Counted from the stretch's first letter, positions 31,923-41,882 are shown. The stretch is DNA of 64,000 nt from Ignavibacteriaceae bacterium (GCA_023229425.1 JALNZG010000001.1:186001-250000); one strand, 5' to 3'. Translations and numbers: made by a program. The notes: generated by a model not told the origin, from the sequence alone.

Positions 31923-34400
31923 ATGAAAAGACTTTTTCAACTTCTGCTCTGTCTCTTATTCTCAGTGTCTGTTTCCGGTCAACAAAAAAGCTGGATAAGG
32001 ATAAATCAACTCGGCTACTTTCAAAATGCTGTTAAAGCTGCGGTGCTTGTTAGCAAAGAAGATATTCATTTTAATGGATTTGAAATATGCGAAGCGCTTA
32101 CCGGCGAAGTGGTTTTTCGTTCAAAGGAGATAAAAGCATATGGAACCTACGCCCCATTCAGTTCCACTTATCGATTGAACTTTTCAAAATGGAATAAAGT
32201 TGGAAGTTATTTTATAAAATGCGGTGAAGTAAAATCACCTGTCTTCAGAATTTCCAATAACATTTATAACGGTACTGCAGATTATCTTTTAAATTACATG
32301 CGACAACAGAGGTGCGGCTATAATCCGTTTCTAAAAGATTCATGTCATACTCGCGATGGTTTTATTATTTATCATCCCATGCTTGATTCCACTTATCTTA
32401 ATGTAATCGGCGGTTGGCACGATGCTTCCGATTATCTGCAATATGTCACTACTTCTGCGAACGCAGTTTATCAAATGCTGTTCGCGTATCAGCAAAACCC
32501 AAAATCTTTTTTAGACAAATATGATAAAGATGGAAACGATGGTGCAAACGGAATTCCCGATATTTTAGATGAAGCGAAATGGGGACTTGACTGGCTGGTA
32601 AGAATGAATCCGCAAAACGAAATGATGTTTAACCAAATTGCGGATGATAGAGACCACGCCGGGTTTAAACTTCCTTCTCTCGATTCGGTTGATTATGGAA
32701 TGGGGAAGGGGAAAGAACGTCCGGTTTATTTTGTTACGGGAAAACCGCAGGGGATTTTCAAATATAAAAATAGAACTACCGGAGTAGCATCAACAGCGGC
32801 TAAATATGCTTCTGCGTTTGCACTTGGCTCGGAGCTGTTAAGAAAATATGATAATAAATTTTCTGATTTGCTGAGGGAAAAAGCTAAAGAGGCTTATGAA
32901 TTCGGATTGAAATATCCCGGAGTATGTCAAACGGCTCCGTGTAAATCGCCCTATTTTTATGAAGAGGATAATTACGTTGATGATATGGAACTTGCCGCAG
33001 CGCAACTTTATAAAAAAGAAAAGAACAAAAAACATTTAAATGATGCGGTTGAGTTTGGAAGAAATGAAACAACCACTCCCTGGATGGGAAGCGATACAGC
33101 CCGCCATTATCAATGGTATCCGTTTATTAACTTGGGACATTACCTTCTTGCAAAAGAAAATCTTTCAAAGAAGGAGTTCACAAAATATATTCGAGACGGA
33201 ATTGAAAAAGTTTATCAACGTGGGAAAGCAGATCCGTTTTTGATGGGTGTCCCTTTTATCTGGTGTTCAAATAATTTGGTTGCGGCATTGCTAACGCAAA
33301 TTCGATTGTATGAAGAAGTATCCGGCGATACCCGTTATTTGGAACTTGAAGCTTCGATGCGTGATTGGCTTTTGGGATGTAATCCTTGGGGAACAAGTAT
33401 GATCGTTGGACTACCTGAGAATGGAGATTTCCCGGATGATCCTCACTCGGCTTTTTCTGCAATTTATAAGATGAAAATTGACGGTGGTTTAGTTGATGGA
33501 CCTGTGTACGGTTCAATCTATAAAAAATTGTTGGGAATAACTTTACACTGTGAAGATGAGTATGCGGAGTTTCAATCCGATAACGTTGTTTACCATGATG
33601 ATTATGGCGATTACTCCACCAACGAACCAACAATGGACGGAACCGCAAGTCTTACTTATTATTTTTCTTCTTTGCAGAAAGAAGGAAACACGGTAACGGT
33701 TGAAGAGAATGTTGAAAAAAGTTTTGGTGGTATTATTCGTGGCGATAAATCGATGAAAGAAATTCATTTGGTCTTTACGGGAGATGAATTTGTCGACGGC
33801 GGAGAGACAATATTAAAGACATTGAGAAAGCATAAAATAAAAGGGATGTTTTTCTTCACCGGAAATTTTTACCGCAATCCTTCGTTTGCCGGATTGATAA
33901 AACAACTTAAAAAAGAAGGTCATTATCTTGGAGCACATTCGGATAAACATCTTCTTTATTGCTCATGGGAAAAGGGAGATTCAACTTTGATTACAAGAGA
34001 AGCGTTTCTAAATGATTTAAAAGCAAATGTAATTGAGATAAAAAAATTCGGGATAGATAATTCTTCCAACCAACTTTTTCTTCCCGCCTATGAGTGGTAC
34101 AACGGAGAGATTAGCAAGTGGTGTAACGAAGCGGGAATTACCTTAATTAACTTTTCTCCCGGTACGTACTCGAATGCAGATTATACATTTCCCGGTATAA
34201 AAAATTATTTAAGCTCCGATACTATTTTACAGCGCATACTCAACTATGAAAAGAAAGACTCCAACGGATTGAACGGTTTCCTCTTGTTAACTCACATCGG
34301 AACGGACAACCGGAGAACGGATAAATTTTACAATAAACTTGATGAGTTAATTTCACTTCTAAAGAGGAAAGGGTATAGTTTTGCGATTTTTAAAAATTGA
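31923..34400 (+). CDS. GH9 glycoside hydrolase fused to a CE4-type polysaccharide deacetylase
   Basis: 825 aa with signal peptide (RLFQLLLCLLFSVSVSG). An N-terminal Ig-like domain of the GH9 type (IRINQLGYF..., about 20-115) precedes the GH9 (alpha/alpha)6 domain to about 590: catalytic base region GGWHDASDY with D167 and D170, and the general acid E568 in YSTNEPTMDG. Residues about 612-825 form a CE4/NodB-like domain with FTGDEF (D621, where TFDD is usual) and the metal pair H672/H676 (HSDKH). GH9 enzymes cut beta-1,4 glucans and related chains; some bacterial members act on chito-oligosaccharides. The deacetylase half makes an N- or O-acetylated beta-1,4 glycan a likely target, but substrate is inference. 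No T9SS tail is present. Confidence 0.92.
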   Translation: MKRLFQLLLCLLFSVSVSGQQKSWIRINQLGYFQNAVKAAVLVSKEDIHFNGFEICEALTGEVVFRSKEIKAYGTYAPFSSTYRLNFSKWNKVGSYFIKCGEVKSPVFRISNNIYNGTADYLLNYMRQQRCGYNPFLKDSCHTRDGFIIYHPMLDSTYLNVIGGWHDASDYLQYVTTSANAVYQMLFAYQQNPKSFLDKYDKDGNDGANGIPDILDEAKWGLDWLVRMNPQNEMMFNQIADDRDHAGFKLPSLDSVDYGMGKGKERPVYFVTGKPQGIFKYKNRTTGVASTAAKYASAFALGSELLRKYDNKFSDLLREKAKEAYEFGLKYPGVCQTAPCKSPYFYEEDNYVDDMELAAAQLYKKEKNKKHLNDAVEFGRNETTTPWMGSDTARHYQWYPFINLGHYLLAKENLSKKEFTKYIRDGIEKVYQRGKADPFLMGVPFIWCSNNLVAALLTQIRLYEEVSGDTRYLELEASMRDWLLGCNPWGTSMIVGLPENGDFPDDPHSAFSAIYKMKIDGGLVDGPVYGSIYKKLLGITLHCEDEYAEFQSDNVVYHDDYGDYSTNEPTMDGTASLTYYFSSLQKEGNTVTVEENVEKSFGGIIRGDKSMKEIHLVFTGDEFVDGGETILKTLRKHKIKGMFFFTGNFYRNPSFAGLIKQLKKEGHYLGAHSDKHLLYCSWEKGDSTLITREAFLNDLKANVIEIKKFGIDNSSNQLFLPAYEWYNGEISKWCNEAGITLINFSPGTYSNADYTFPGIKNYLSSDTILQRILNYEKKDSNGLNGFLLLTHIGTDNRRTDKFYNKLDELISLLKRKGYSFAIFKN

Positions 34401-34668
34401 TTTCATCATAGGAATAATTGTCAAAAGATGTATTCAGTAAAACATTGTGTTCTTAACCACCCAAATTATCTAATAACCATTAATCAATTCTTTTTCTATA
34501 TTCCGATTGTCTTACCTATTTTAGCAGAAGCATTTTGAAAGTTTTACTACAAAAGCCGGAGAAACTTTTGCCGTATTAAGTTTTTTCAACCTTCATTCAA
34601 GGGGAAAACTTCCGGTTTTTACTTCAATTGCACAAACACAAAAAACGAACTATTAGAGGATCGAATTC

Positions 34669-36024
34669 ATGATCAAAAGAATTTCTCTAAATATTTTTCT
34701 TACACTGCTCATTCTTTTTGTTCTTCAAAAGGAATCCTTTTCGCAATACAGAGACAGCACACTCGTTTTAACCTTAAAAGACGCTCTTAAAATCTCTCTC
34801 GATAAAAACTGGGATGTAAAGATTTCCGAAAAAGATATGCTCAAAGCGGAAGAACAGATAAACGAAGCATATTCAAACGCTTATCCCCGAATTGATTTTA
34901 CAGCAAGTTACGCAAGGAATATTAAACTTCCCGTAATGTTCATTCCACCAAATAATGCATTCAATCCATCCGACCAAACGTTAACGTTTGAGATAGGTTC
35001 TAAAAACAGTTACAGCGCCGGGATAACTTTATCGCAGGTTATTTACAGCCAGAAAGTAAATACCGCCCTTAAAATTGCCGATGAATATGCGCAGATGTCA
35101 AAAGCCGGGAACAAGGCAACCAAACAAGAAATAAGTTTGAATGTAAAAAAAACTTTTTACACTGTTCTTTTAATGAAAGAAATGGTAAAAGTCAGCAGAC
35201 AAAGTTATGAAGTTGCAAAAGCGAACTCTGAAAACGTTTCGGCTTTGTACAAACAAGGAGTTGCATCGGAGTACGATAATCTGCGGGCGGAAGTGCAGAT
35301 GGCAAACACACAGCCATTGTTAATTCAAACGGAAAATAATCTGGAATTAACAAAGAACGCGTTAAAAAATCTTCTTGGAATCAGCATTAAAACACCGATC
35401 GAAGTAAAAGGGGAATTTATCTTTGAAGATATTCCCGGAAATATTTTGGAGGAGACAGAACTTACCGCGGTCTCAAAAAGTCCGTTGGTACATCAACTGT
35501 CTATTCAAGAATCGCTGCTCGATAAGAACATAACAATTGAAAGATCTGAGTATTATCCAACGCTGGCATTGTTCAGTCAATACCAATGGCAGTCTCAAGA
35601 AAATACCTTTCGTTTCAAAAATTATAACTGGGCGAATAATCTGCTCGTTGGTTTGCAGCTTAACTACACATTGTTTGACGGATTCAGGCGTGGTGCAAGA
35701 ATTGAACAAGCAACGATTGATAAAGAGAAAGTCGGTTTATCAAGAAGAAAATTAGAAGAAGGTATTTCTATTCAAGTGCAGCAAGCGGTGATGAAGATGG
35801 AGGAAGCGAAAAAAAGAATCGACGCACAGCAAAAAAGTTTGCAGCAGGCGGATAAAGCTTTAAAGATTTCGCAAACACGTTTTAAAAGCGGTGTCGGAAC
35901 GCAGTTGGAGTTGATTGACACGCAAGCCGCTTTAACATTTGCGAACACTAACTATGCCCAGGCAATTTATGATTACCTAATGGCTAAAGCCGAATGGGAA
36001 TATTCGGTGAGCATTGAAGAATAA
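34669..36024 (+). CDS. TolC-family outer-membrane efflux protein (RND operon)
   Basis: 451 aa with signal peptide (NIFLTLLILFVLQKESFSQ). Two OEP repeats are present, each with the long alpha-helical hairpin (DALKISLDKNWDVKISEKDML at the start of repeat 1; IDTQAALTFANTNYAQAIYDYL near the end of repeat 2). It forms the outer-membrane channel for the adaptor and RND pump encoded next. AGAGGA 8 nt before the ATG. The 268-bp region upstream contains an inverted repeat CCGGA...TCCGG followed by TTTTT (34556-34618) that could be a leader structure or the terminator of the GH9 gene. First gene of a three-gene operon. Confidence 0.93.
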   Translation: MIKRISLNIFLTLLILFVLQKESFSQYRDSTLVLTLKDALKISLDKNWDVKISEKDMLKAEEQINEAYSNAYPRIDFTASYARNIKLPVMFIPPNNAFNPSDQTLTFEIGSKNSYSAGITLSQVIYSQKVNTALKIADEYAQMSKAGNKATKQEISLNVKKTFYTVLLMKEMVKVSRQSYEVAKANSENVSALYKQGVASEYDNLRAEVQMANTQPLLIQTENNLELTKNALKNLLGISIKTPIEVKGEFIFEDIPGNILEETELTAVSKSPLVHQLSIQESLLDKNITIERSEYYPTLALFSQYQWQSQENTFRFKNYNWANNLLVGLQLNYTLFDGFRRGARIEQATIDKEKVGLSRRKLEEGISIQVQQAVMKMEEAKKRIDAQQKSLQQADKALKISQTRFKSGVGTQLELIDTQAALTFANTNYAQAIYDYLMAKAEWEYSVSIEE

Positions 36025-36075
36025 ATTATTAACCGGTATAAATTTTATCATTTTTCCAAGGAGAAATTTTAAGCG

Positions 36076-37125
36076 ATGTTAAAAAGAATAACAAATAGTT
36101 ACATTAAATATGTGGTCGTCGGTTTTCTGCTTTTATCACTAACAAGTTGCAGTAAAAGGGAAGAAGCAGAACCGGCTGCAAAAAAGAATACCGATCTTGA
36201 TACCATTCCGGTTCAAGTTAGCAAAGTTGAATTGAAAGAAATTGTACTAACAAAATCTTTCAGCGGAACGCTTGAAGGAGAAGAGCAAGCGAATATTGTA
36301 GCAAAACTTCCGGAGCGGATCGTTTCAATAAAAGTAAAGGTCGGAGAACCGGTTAAAGCCGGACAGTTGATAATTTTACTCGATAAAGCCGGAGCAACTT
36401 CACAATATTATCAAGCGGAAGCCGCATACTTAAACGCGAAAAAAGATTTAGACCGCATGGAAGCATTGTATAAAGAAGGAGCAATTTCTCAGCAGCTTTT
36501 AGACGGAACCCGCACCGGATTCAGTATCGCGAAAGCCAATTTTGAAGCGGTTAAAAGTTCAGTTGAATTAACTTCTCCTATCAGCGGAATAGTTACCGCG
36601 GTAAATGCAAACATCGGAGATTTAGCCGCGGTGGGTATGCCATTGGTAACGGTTGCGAATATTAATTCAATGAAAATAATTCTGAATGTTGGTGAAGTTG
36701 ATCTTGCTCATTTTTCAATCGGTCAACCGATAAAAGTTTATTCGGAAATAAAACCGGGAACTATTATGAATGGCAAAATCTCGCAGTCGGCAAAATCGGC
36801 TGAAGTAGAATCACGTACATTTGAAGTGAAGGGAATTTTCCCGAACACTTCCGATAAGTGGTTTAAACCGGGAATGTTTTGTACAGCCGATGTAGAATTA
36901 AAATCGCAAAAAGGTTCGCTCTCGGTTCCAAGCAGAGCAATAACTATAACGGAAAAAGGTTCCGGAGTTTTTACAATTGAAAACAATAGAGCCTATTTTA
37001 AGTTGGTAACTCAAGGGATTTCTAACGATACTTTTACAGAAGTTTTGTCCGGCTTGAAAGAAGGAGAAGTGATCGTGACGGTAGGAATGAATAATCTTAA
37101 AGAAGGAAGTTTGGTTCATTTTTAG
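36076..37125 (+). CDS. RND efflux periplasmic adaptor (membrane fusion) lipoprotein
   Basis: 349 aa. Lipobox LLLSLTSC places Cys at about residue 25, so it is lipid-anchored. Family features: barrel-sandwich hybrid halves (VKVGEPVKAGQLIILLD and LTSPISGIVTAVNANIGD), a short hairpin (YLNAKKDLDRMEALYKEGAISQ split by it), a beta-barrel and membrane-proximal part ending GMNNLKEGS. It bridges the inner-membrane pump and the TolC channel. Starts 51 nt after the TolC gene with AAGGAG. Confidence 0.93.
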   Translation: MLKRITNSYIKYVVVGFLLLSLTSCSKREEAEPAAKKNTDLDTIPVQVSKVELKEIVLTKSFSGTLEGEEQANIVAKLPERIVSIKVKVGEPVKAGQLIILLDKAGATSQYYQAEAAYLNAKKDLDRMEALYKEGAISQQLLDGTRTGFSIAKANFEAVKSSVELTSPISGIVTAVNANIGDLAAVGMPLVTVANINSMKIILNVGEVDLAHFSIGQPIKVYSEIKPGTIMNGKISQSAKSAEVESRTFEVKGIFPNTSDKWFKPGMFCTADVELKSQKGSLSVPSRAITITEKGSGVFTIENNRAYFKLVTQGISNDTFTEVLSGLKEGEVIVTVGMNNLKEGSLVHF

Positions 37126-37143
37126 TTGATAAAGAATAGTCGT

Positions 37144-37189
37144 TTGTCAATGGTCGTTAGTCATTTAAAAACTTTCTGACCATTGGCAA
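37144..37189. repeat. Inverted repeat TTGTCAATGGTC / GACCATTGGCAA inside the RND operon
   Basis: Arms of 12 bp (one G-T wobble) with a 22-nt loop in the 90-bp gap between the adaptor and the pump genes. It has the same GTCAATGG/GTTAGTC flavour as the other intergenic repeats and might lower or stabilise downstream mRNA. Confidence 0.6.
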
Positions 37190-37215
37190 CTAAAAATTAT
37201 GTTTAAGGAACTTTT

Positions 37216-40200
37216 ATGAAATTAGCTGACGTCTCCATCCAGCGCCCGGTGTTCGCGACCATGATGATCGCGGCTTTAATCGTGCTTGGATTATTTTCGT
37301 ATATAAAATTAAATATCGATCTTTATCCGAACGTAGATATTCCTTACGTTATTGTTACTACTGTTCTGCCTGGTGCAGGTCCCGAACAGATTGAATCTGA
37401 CGTTACAAAAAAAATTGAAGAAGCAGTAAACCCGATTGCGGGAGTTGATTTTATTCAGTCAACTTCGCAAGAGGGAGTGTCAATTGCCGTTATCGCGTTT
37501 AAACTTGAAGTTGATGGAAAAGCCGCCGCTCAAGAAGTTCGCGAAAAAGTTTCGGCGATACGGGCAAATCTTCCTGCAGAAATCGAAGACCCGGTAATTC
37601 AAAGATTCGATTTTCAAAGCTTTCCGATCATGTCGCTTTCCGTTTCCGGAAATAGATCGGAAAAAGATTTAACTATCTACACAAAAAATGTAATCAAAAA
37701 ACGGTTGGAGAATATCCCTGGTGTTGGAGCGATAAATCTTGTCGGCGGAGCGGAACGCGAAATTCAAGTTGAAGTTGATGCATCAAAATTAAAAGCGTAT
37801 AATATTTCCATCCAAGATGTTATTCAAAATGTCGGCGCCGCAAATGTTGAAATTCCCGGAGGAAATTTAACCCAAGGTCCGAGGCAGCTTTTATTAAGAA
37901 CGATGGGAAAGTATAAATCAGTTGAGGATTTTAACCGGGTAATTGTTGCCACTCCAATGGGGAAGAATGTATATCTTTCAGATGTAGCAAACGTAGTTGA
38001 CGGCACAAAAGAAAAAATAAATCTAACAAGAATGAATGGGCTTTCTGCCGTCGGATTGGAAATAATAAAACAATCCGGTAGTAACACGGTGAAGGTTGCA
38101 GAAGAAGTTCATAAGCAGCTTGCGAAATTAAAGAAAGAACTTCCTGCCGATGTTAACTTTGTTCTTGCGATGGATACCAGCACCTATATTGAAGACTCTG
38201 TAAACGACGTTCTGTTTGATATTGTTTACGGCGGTTTGCTTGCGATCATCGTTATTTATCTTTTCCTTGCGAACTTCAGGGCAACAATAATCAGCGGACT
38301 TGCGCTTCCGTCTTCAATCATTGCAAGTTTTATTGTTATGTATGCTTTAAACTTTACGTTGAATATGATGTCGCTTCTCGCTTTATCTCTTGCGGTAGGA
38401 TTATTAATTGACGACGCTATTGTTGTAATCGAAAATATTTACCGGCACATGCAGCAAGGAGAAGGGGCTATTCAAGCGGCGAAGAACGCTTCACAAGAAA
38501 TTGGTCTTGCGGTAATGGCAACAACGTTCACAATTGTTGCGGTGTTTGTACCGGTTGCTTTTATGCCGGGAATCGTGGGACAATTCTTTTATCAATTCGG
38601 AATAACAATTTCTGCGGCGGTGCTTGTTTCACTCTTCGTTGCTTTTACATTAACGCCGATGCTTTCATCGAAATGGTTAAAGAAAGATGATGAGGAATTA
38701 TCAAAAGAAGGAAATTTCTTTCACAAAATTCTTTATTACTTTAATCACTTTTTTGAAATACTAAGCGCGAAGTATAAAACCGCTTTGCATTGGTCGTTGC
38801 TTCACCGTAAAACGGTGATCTTTGCTTCAGTTGCAGTATTTCTTTCAAGCTTTCTTTTAATGGGAATGTTGGGCGCTGAGTTTTTCCCGTTCACAGATCA
38901 GAGTCAATTTGTAATTGATATTAAAGCGGCTCCGGGAAGTTCACTTGAACAGACAAGCAGCATCTGTTCGGAAATGGAAAAATCATTACTGACAAGACCG
39001 GAAGTTACAACCGTTCTTACCACCATCGGCTCGGCGAATAATCCTGTAACTGATGCAACTATTCTAGTAAAACTTGTAAAAAAGAAAGAACGAAAAAAAG
39101 GAGTTCGGCAGCTAATTACAGAAGCGCGAAATGAGTTTAAAAATATTGCCGGAGCAAAAATAGCATACTTACTTGAAGGAGGTCCCGGTGGAAATGAAAA
39201 ACCTGTAACGTTTAGTATCCGCGGTGAAGATATAAAAGTGATAAGTAAACTTGCCGATAAGGTTGAAAAGATCGTCAGATCAACCACGGGAACGGTTGAT
39301 GTAGCGAATAATCTTGAAACATCAAAACCGGAAGTTCGTTTAAATATTGACCGCGAAAAATCTTCCGACCTCGCGGTTAATCCTTATTTAATCGCATCAA
39401 CAGTGCGCGCGTTGGTTGATGGTTTTATCGCTACTAAATTTCAAGATGCAGATGAACAGTATGATGTTCGTGTCCAACTTCAGAAAAAAGATAGAACCTC
39501 AATAAACACGATTCCTTTTATGGCGGTAAAGAGCAACAAAAAAACTTTAGACGGGAAAGATATTCTTATTCCGTTGGGAAATGTTGTATCGGTAAGTGAA
39601 GGCGCCGGTCCTTCTAAAATTATGAGATACGCGCGGCAACGGGAAGTGCGTGTTGACGCTAACGTTTCGGAAAGAACTCTTGGTGAAATCTTAGATGATG
39701 TAAATGCTGAAGTTCAAAAGATAGATGTTCCTCCGGGTTATACTATTAGCGTTGTGGGACAAGGAGAAGAGCAGGCTGAATCATTTGCAAATATGTTACT
39801 CTCGCTTGCCATGGCAATTATTTTTGTTTACATTGTTCTTGCTGCGCAGTTTGAAAGTTTTGTACATCCATTTTCAATTATGCTTGCTTTGCCGATGTCG
39901 ATTATCGGAGCCGTATTGTTCCTTCTCTTATTTGGAAGTACTCTTTCGGTAATTTCAATGATCGGAATAATAATGTTAATGGGATTAGTAACGAAAAACG
40001 GAATTCTACTTGTGGATTATACAAACGTGTTAAGGTCGCGCGGACTTACGCGCTTTGACGCATTAGTAAAAGCCGGACCAACAAGGCTTCGCCCGATATT
40101 GATGACAACGTTTGCGATGATCTTCGGAATGGTGCCGGTAGCGTTTGGATTTGGCGAAGGTTCGGAATTCAGAGCGCCGATGGGGCAAGCGGTTATCGGC

Positions 40201-40335
40201 GGATTGATTACATCCACGCTACTTACATTATTTATCGTTCCCGTAGTTTATAGTATTCTTGATGATCTTGGGGAGAAACACTTTTTTGAAATTGTTGCAA
40301 GGATTTTTAACCGGAAGAAAAAAGAAAGGGTGTAA
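37216..40335 (+). CDS. RND multidrug/solute efflux transporter (AcrB/MdtB-type)
   Basis: 1039 aa, full length. It starts ADVSIQRPVFATMMIAALIV (first TM) and shows the pattern of 12 TM segments with two large periplasmic loops. Proton-relay region LAVGLLIDDAIVVIEN has the paired Asp of TM4. The second half repeats the fold (SMIGIIMLMGLVTKNGILLVDY; RLRPILMTTFAMIFGMVP). It belongs to the HAE-1-like branch. Third gene of the operon, 90 bp after the adaptor; AAGGAAC precedes the ATG. The stop codon lies inside the left arm of the terminator hairpin at 40327-40349. Substrate cannot be read from sequence. Confidence 0.96.
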   Translation: MKLADVSIQRPVFATMMIAALIVLGLFSYIKLNIDLYPNVDIPYVIVTTVLPGAGPEQIESDVTKKIEEAVNPIAGVDFIQSTSQEGVSIAVIAFKLEVDGKAAAQEVREKVSAIRANLPAEIEDPVIQRFDFQSFPIMSLSVSGNRSEKDLTIYTKNVIKKRLENIPGVGAINLVGGAEREIQVEVDASKLKAYNISIQDVIQNVGAANVEIPGGNLTQGPRQLLLRTMGKYKSVEDFNRVIVATPMGKNVYLSDVANVVDGTKEKINLTRMNGLSAVGLEIIKQSGSNTVKVAEEVHKQLAKLKKELPADVNFVLAMDTSTYIEDSVNDVLFDIVYGGLLAIIVIYLFLANFRATIISGLALPSSIIASFIVMYALNFTLNMMSLLALSLAVGLLIDDAIVVIENIYRHMQQGEGAIQAAKNASQEIGLAVMATTFTIVAVFVPVAFMPGIVGQFFYQFGITISAAVLVSLFVAFTLTPMLSSKWLKKDDEELSKEGNFFHKILYYFNHFFEILSAKYKTALHWSLLHRKTVIFASVAVFLSSFLLMGMLGAEFFPFTDQSQFVIDIKAAPGSSLEQTSSICSEMEKSLLTRPEVTTVLTTIGSANNPVTDATILVKLVKKKERKKGVRQLITEARNEFKNIAGAKIAYLLEGGPGGNEKPVTFSIRGEDIKVISKLADKVEKIVRSTTGTVDVANNLETSKPEVRLNIDREKSSDLAVNPYLIASTVRALVDGFIATKFQDADEQYDVRVQLQKKDRTSINTIPFMAVKSNKKTLDGKDILIPLGNVVSVSEGAGPSKIMRYARQREVRVDANVSERTLGEILDDVNAEVQKIDVPPGYTISVVGQGEEQAESFANMLLSLAMAIIFVYIVLAAQFESFVHPFSIMLALPMSIIGAVLFLLLFGSTLSVISMIGIIMLMGLVTKNGILLVDYTNVLRSRGLTRFDALVKAGPTRLRPILMTTFAMIFGMVPVAFGFGEGSEFRAPMGQAVIGGLITSTLLTLFIVPVVYSILDDLGEKHFFEIVARIFNRKKKERV

Positions 40336-40349
40336 ATGATTTACACCCT
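40327..40349. terminator. Bidirectional terminator hairpin between convergent efflux operons
   Basis: AGGGTGTAAAT and ATTTACACCCT are perfect 11-bp arms around one base. On the plus strand ATTTTAGG follows; on the minus strand TTTCTTT follows. It overlaps the end of the RND pump gene and ends 11 nt before the end of the convergent TolC gene. Confidence 0.85.
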
Positions 40350-40360
40350 ATTTTAGGATA

Positions 40361-41692
40361 TTATTCGGTTTTCAAAAGTCCGAGTGCACTTAACAAACCA
40401 AATTGTTTTAAGATATAATTTGATTCGCTAGCAATAGCGTTATTTGTTGCTTGAACATAATCTCGATATGATTGCTGTTGATCGATAAATGTTGCTGCGC
40501 CAAGTGTGTAAGAATCCCGTTTTATTTGCCATGTTTCTAATGCCGATTTTAACGCCGCTTTTGTAACTTCTAATTGTAATTTCGCAGTCTGCAAATCGAG
40601 TACAGCATTTTTCAAATCACTTTTGATTTGTCTTTCCAAAGCGTTTAAATCTTCGTTCGTATTTTTAATCTGTACTTGCGCTGATTGAGTTGCATACTCA
40701 GTGCTCCATCTTGAAAAAATTGGAAGACTTAACGATAAGCCGAAGTTATAAACTTTTCTGCTTAATAAATCTTTCGGTTGTGTTGCGCTTGTTGAAAAGC
40801 CATAATTTCCGCTAAGACTTGGTAAATATCCTCCACGCGCAATAGTTAATTGAAACTCTGAACTTTCTAATTTTAGTTTGGAGCTTTGGTAATCGTTTCT
40901 GTTTATCAGTGCGGTTTTATATAACGCATCAATATCCTCAATGTTCTTTATGGATTCGGGGAGATAAGAAGAATCCATTTCAAACGTATAATCTTTTAAA
41001 ATATCTTTAGACAAATAATTCAGCAGGGTAATCTTAGATTTTTCATAATTATTTTTTGCTTGAAGATATGAAAGTTGAGAATTGGAGGTCTGATATTCCT
41101 GCGAATAGAGATCGACATTCGCTTTCATCTTTAAGTCGAACATCTCTTTAACTTTTTTAAGCATATCTTCATTGAACTTCAAATCTTCATCTTGAAACTT
41201 GAGAATTTTTTCGTTATTTGTAATGATGATGAAAAAATTGACAGTTTGCAGAGCTACATCTTGTCTTAATTTATCAAGGTCATACTTGGCAGACTGCAGA
41301 TCGTTCTTCCTTTGACTAAGCGATGAAATGTTCGCAAGTCCGTCAAACAGCGTAACGTTACCACCTAGAGACATGCTGTAACTTCTGGAATCGGTTTCCG
41401 TCGGTCCAAGTGTTTGTGCTTCACCAAAATAATTAACAACAGTAGCCCCTTTGCTATTGCTTACGCGCTGCCAATTCCAGCCGCTGCTAAGATTTAATGT
41501 TGGGAGGAAATTTCCGTAAGCATTTTTAACGGCAGCGTTGGAAGTCTCTAAACTATTTGTGCTTTTAATAACAGAAGTATTTTGATTTAACGCAGCGGTT
41601 ATCGCTTGCCGCAAGGTTATTTTTTCCTGTGCATTGAGAGCGATTATTCCGCTAAATATAAAAGCCAGCATAAATATTTTGAACAATTTCAT
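40361..41692 (-). CDS. TolC-family outer-membrane efflux protein (ABC operon side)
   Basis: 443 aa with signal peptide (FKIFMLAFIFSGIIALNAQ). OEP repeats with the usual starting helix (ITLRQAITAALNQNTSVIKS) and a second half ending SYRDYVQATNNAIASESNY. Only distantly like the TolC protein of the RND operon. It follows the ABC permease gene on the same strand across a 273-bp gap that contains a nested palindrome element, so it may belong to the same system (MacA-MacB-TolC-like) but could have its own promoter. Confidence 0.92.
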   Translation of the reverse strand: MKLFKIFMLAFIFSGIIALNAQEKITLRQAITAALNQNTSVIKSTNSLETSNAAVKNAYGNFLPTLNLSSGWNWQRVSNSKGATVVNYFGEAQTLGPTETDSRSYSMSLGGNVTLFDGLANISSLSQRKNDLQSAKYDLDKLRQDVALQTVNFFIIITNNEKILKFQDEDLKFNEDMLKKVKEMFDLKMKANVDLYSQEYQTSNSQLSYLQAKNNYEKSKITLLNYLSKDILKDYTFEMDSSYLPESIKNIEDIDALYKTALINRNDYQSSKLKLESSEFQLTIARGGYLPSLSGNYGFSTSATQPKDLLSRKVYNFGLSLSLPIFSRWSTEYATQSAQVQIKNTNEDLNALERQIKSDLKNAVLDLQTAKLQLEVTKAALKSALETWQIKRDSYTLGAATFIDQQQSYRDYVQATNNAIASESNYILKQFGLLSALGLLKTE

Positions 41693-41801
41693 CAGTGTAT
41701 CTCTTTTTCTATAATAATAATTAAAGTGTTTTAATGCCTAAACATGTGAAGCTTCAGAGTAATTCATAACCTGGTAAACCAGAACCAAATAGTTTTTCAG
41801 T

Positions 41802-41882
41802 TGTAGGGAACGCTCGCGAGCGTTCCATTTTCTTAGGTGCGGTTATGATGTTAATGCGGAACGGTCTCGACTGTTCCCTACA
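41802..41882. repeat. Nested palindrome element TGTAGGGAAC...GTTCCCTACA
   Basis: Outer perfect 10-bp inverted arms at 41802-41811 and 41873-41882. Inside are a perfect 20-bp palindrome GGAACGCTCGCGAGCGTTCC (41807-41826) and an imperfect sister GGAACGGTCTCGACTGTTCC (41858-41877). No open frame. It looks like a small non-autonomous mobile repeat. A separate CTGGT-AA-ACCAG hairpin lies at 41771-41782. Confidence 0.85.
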
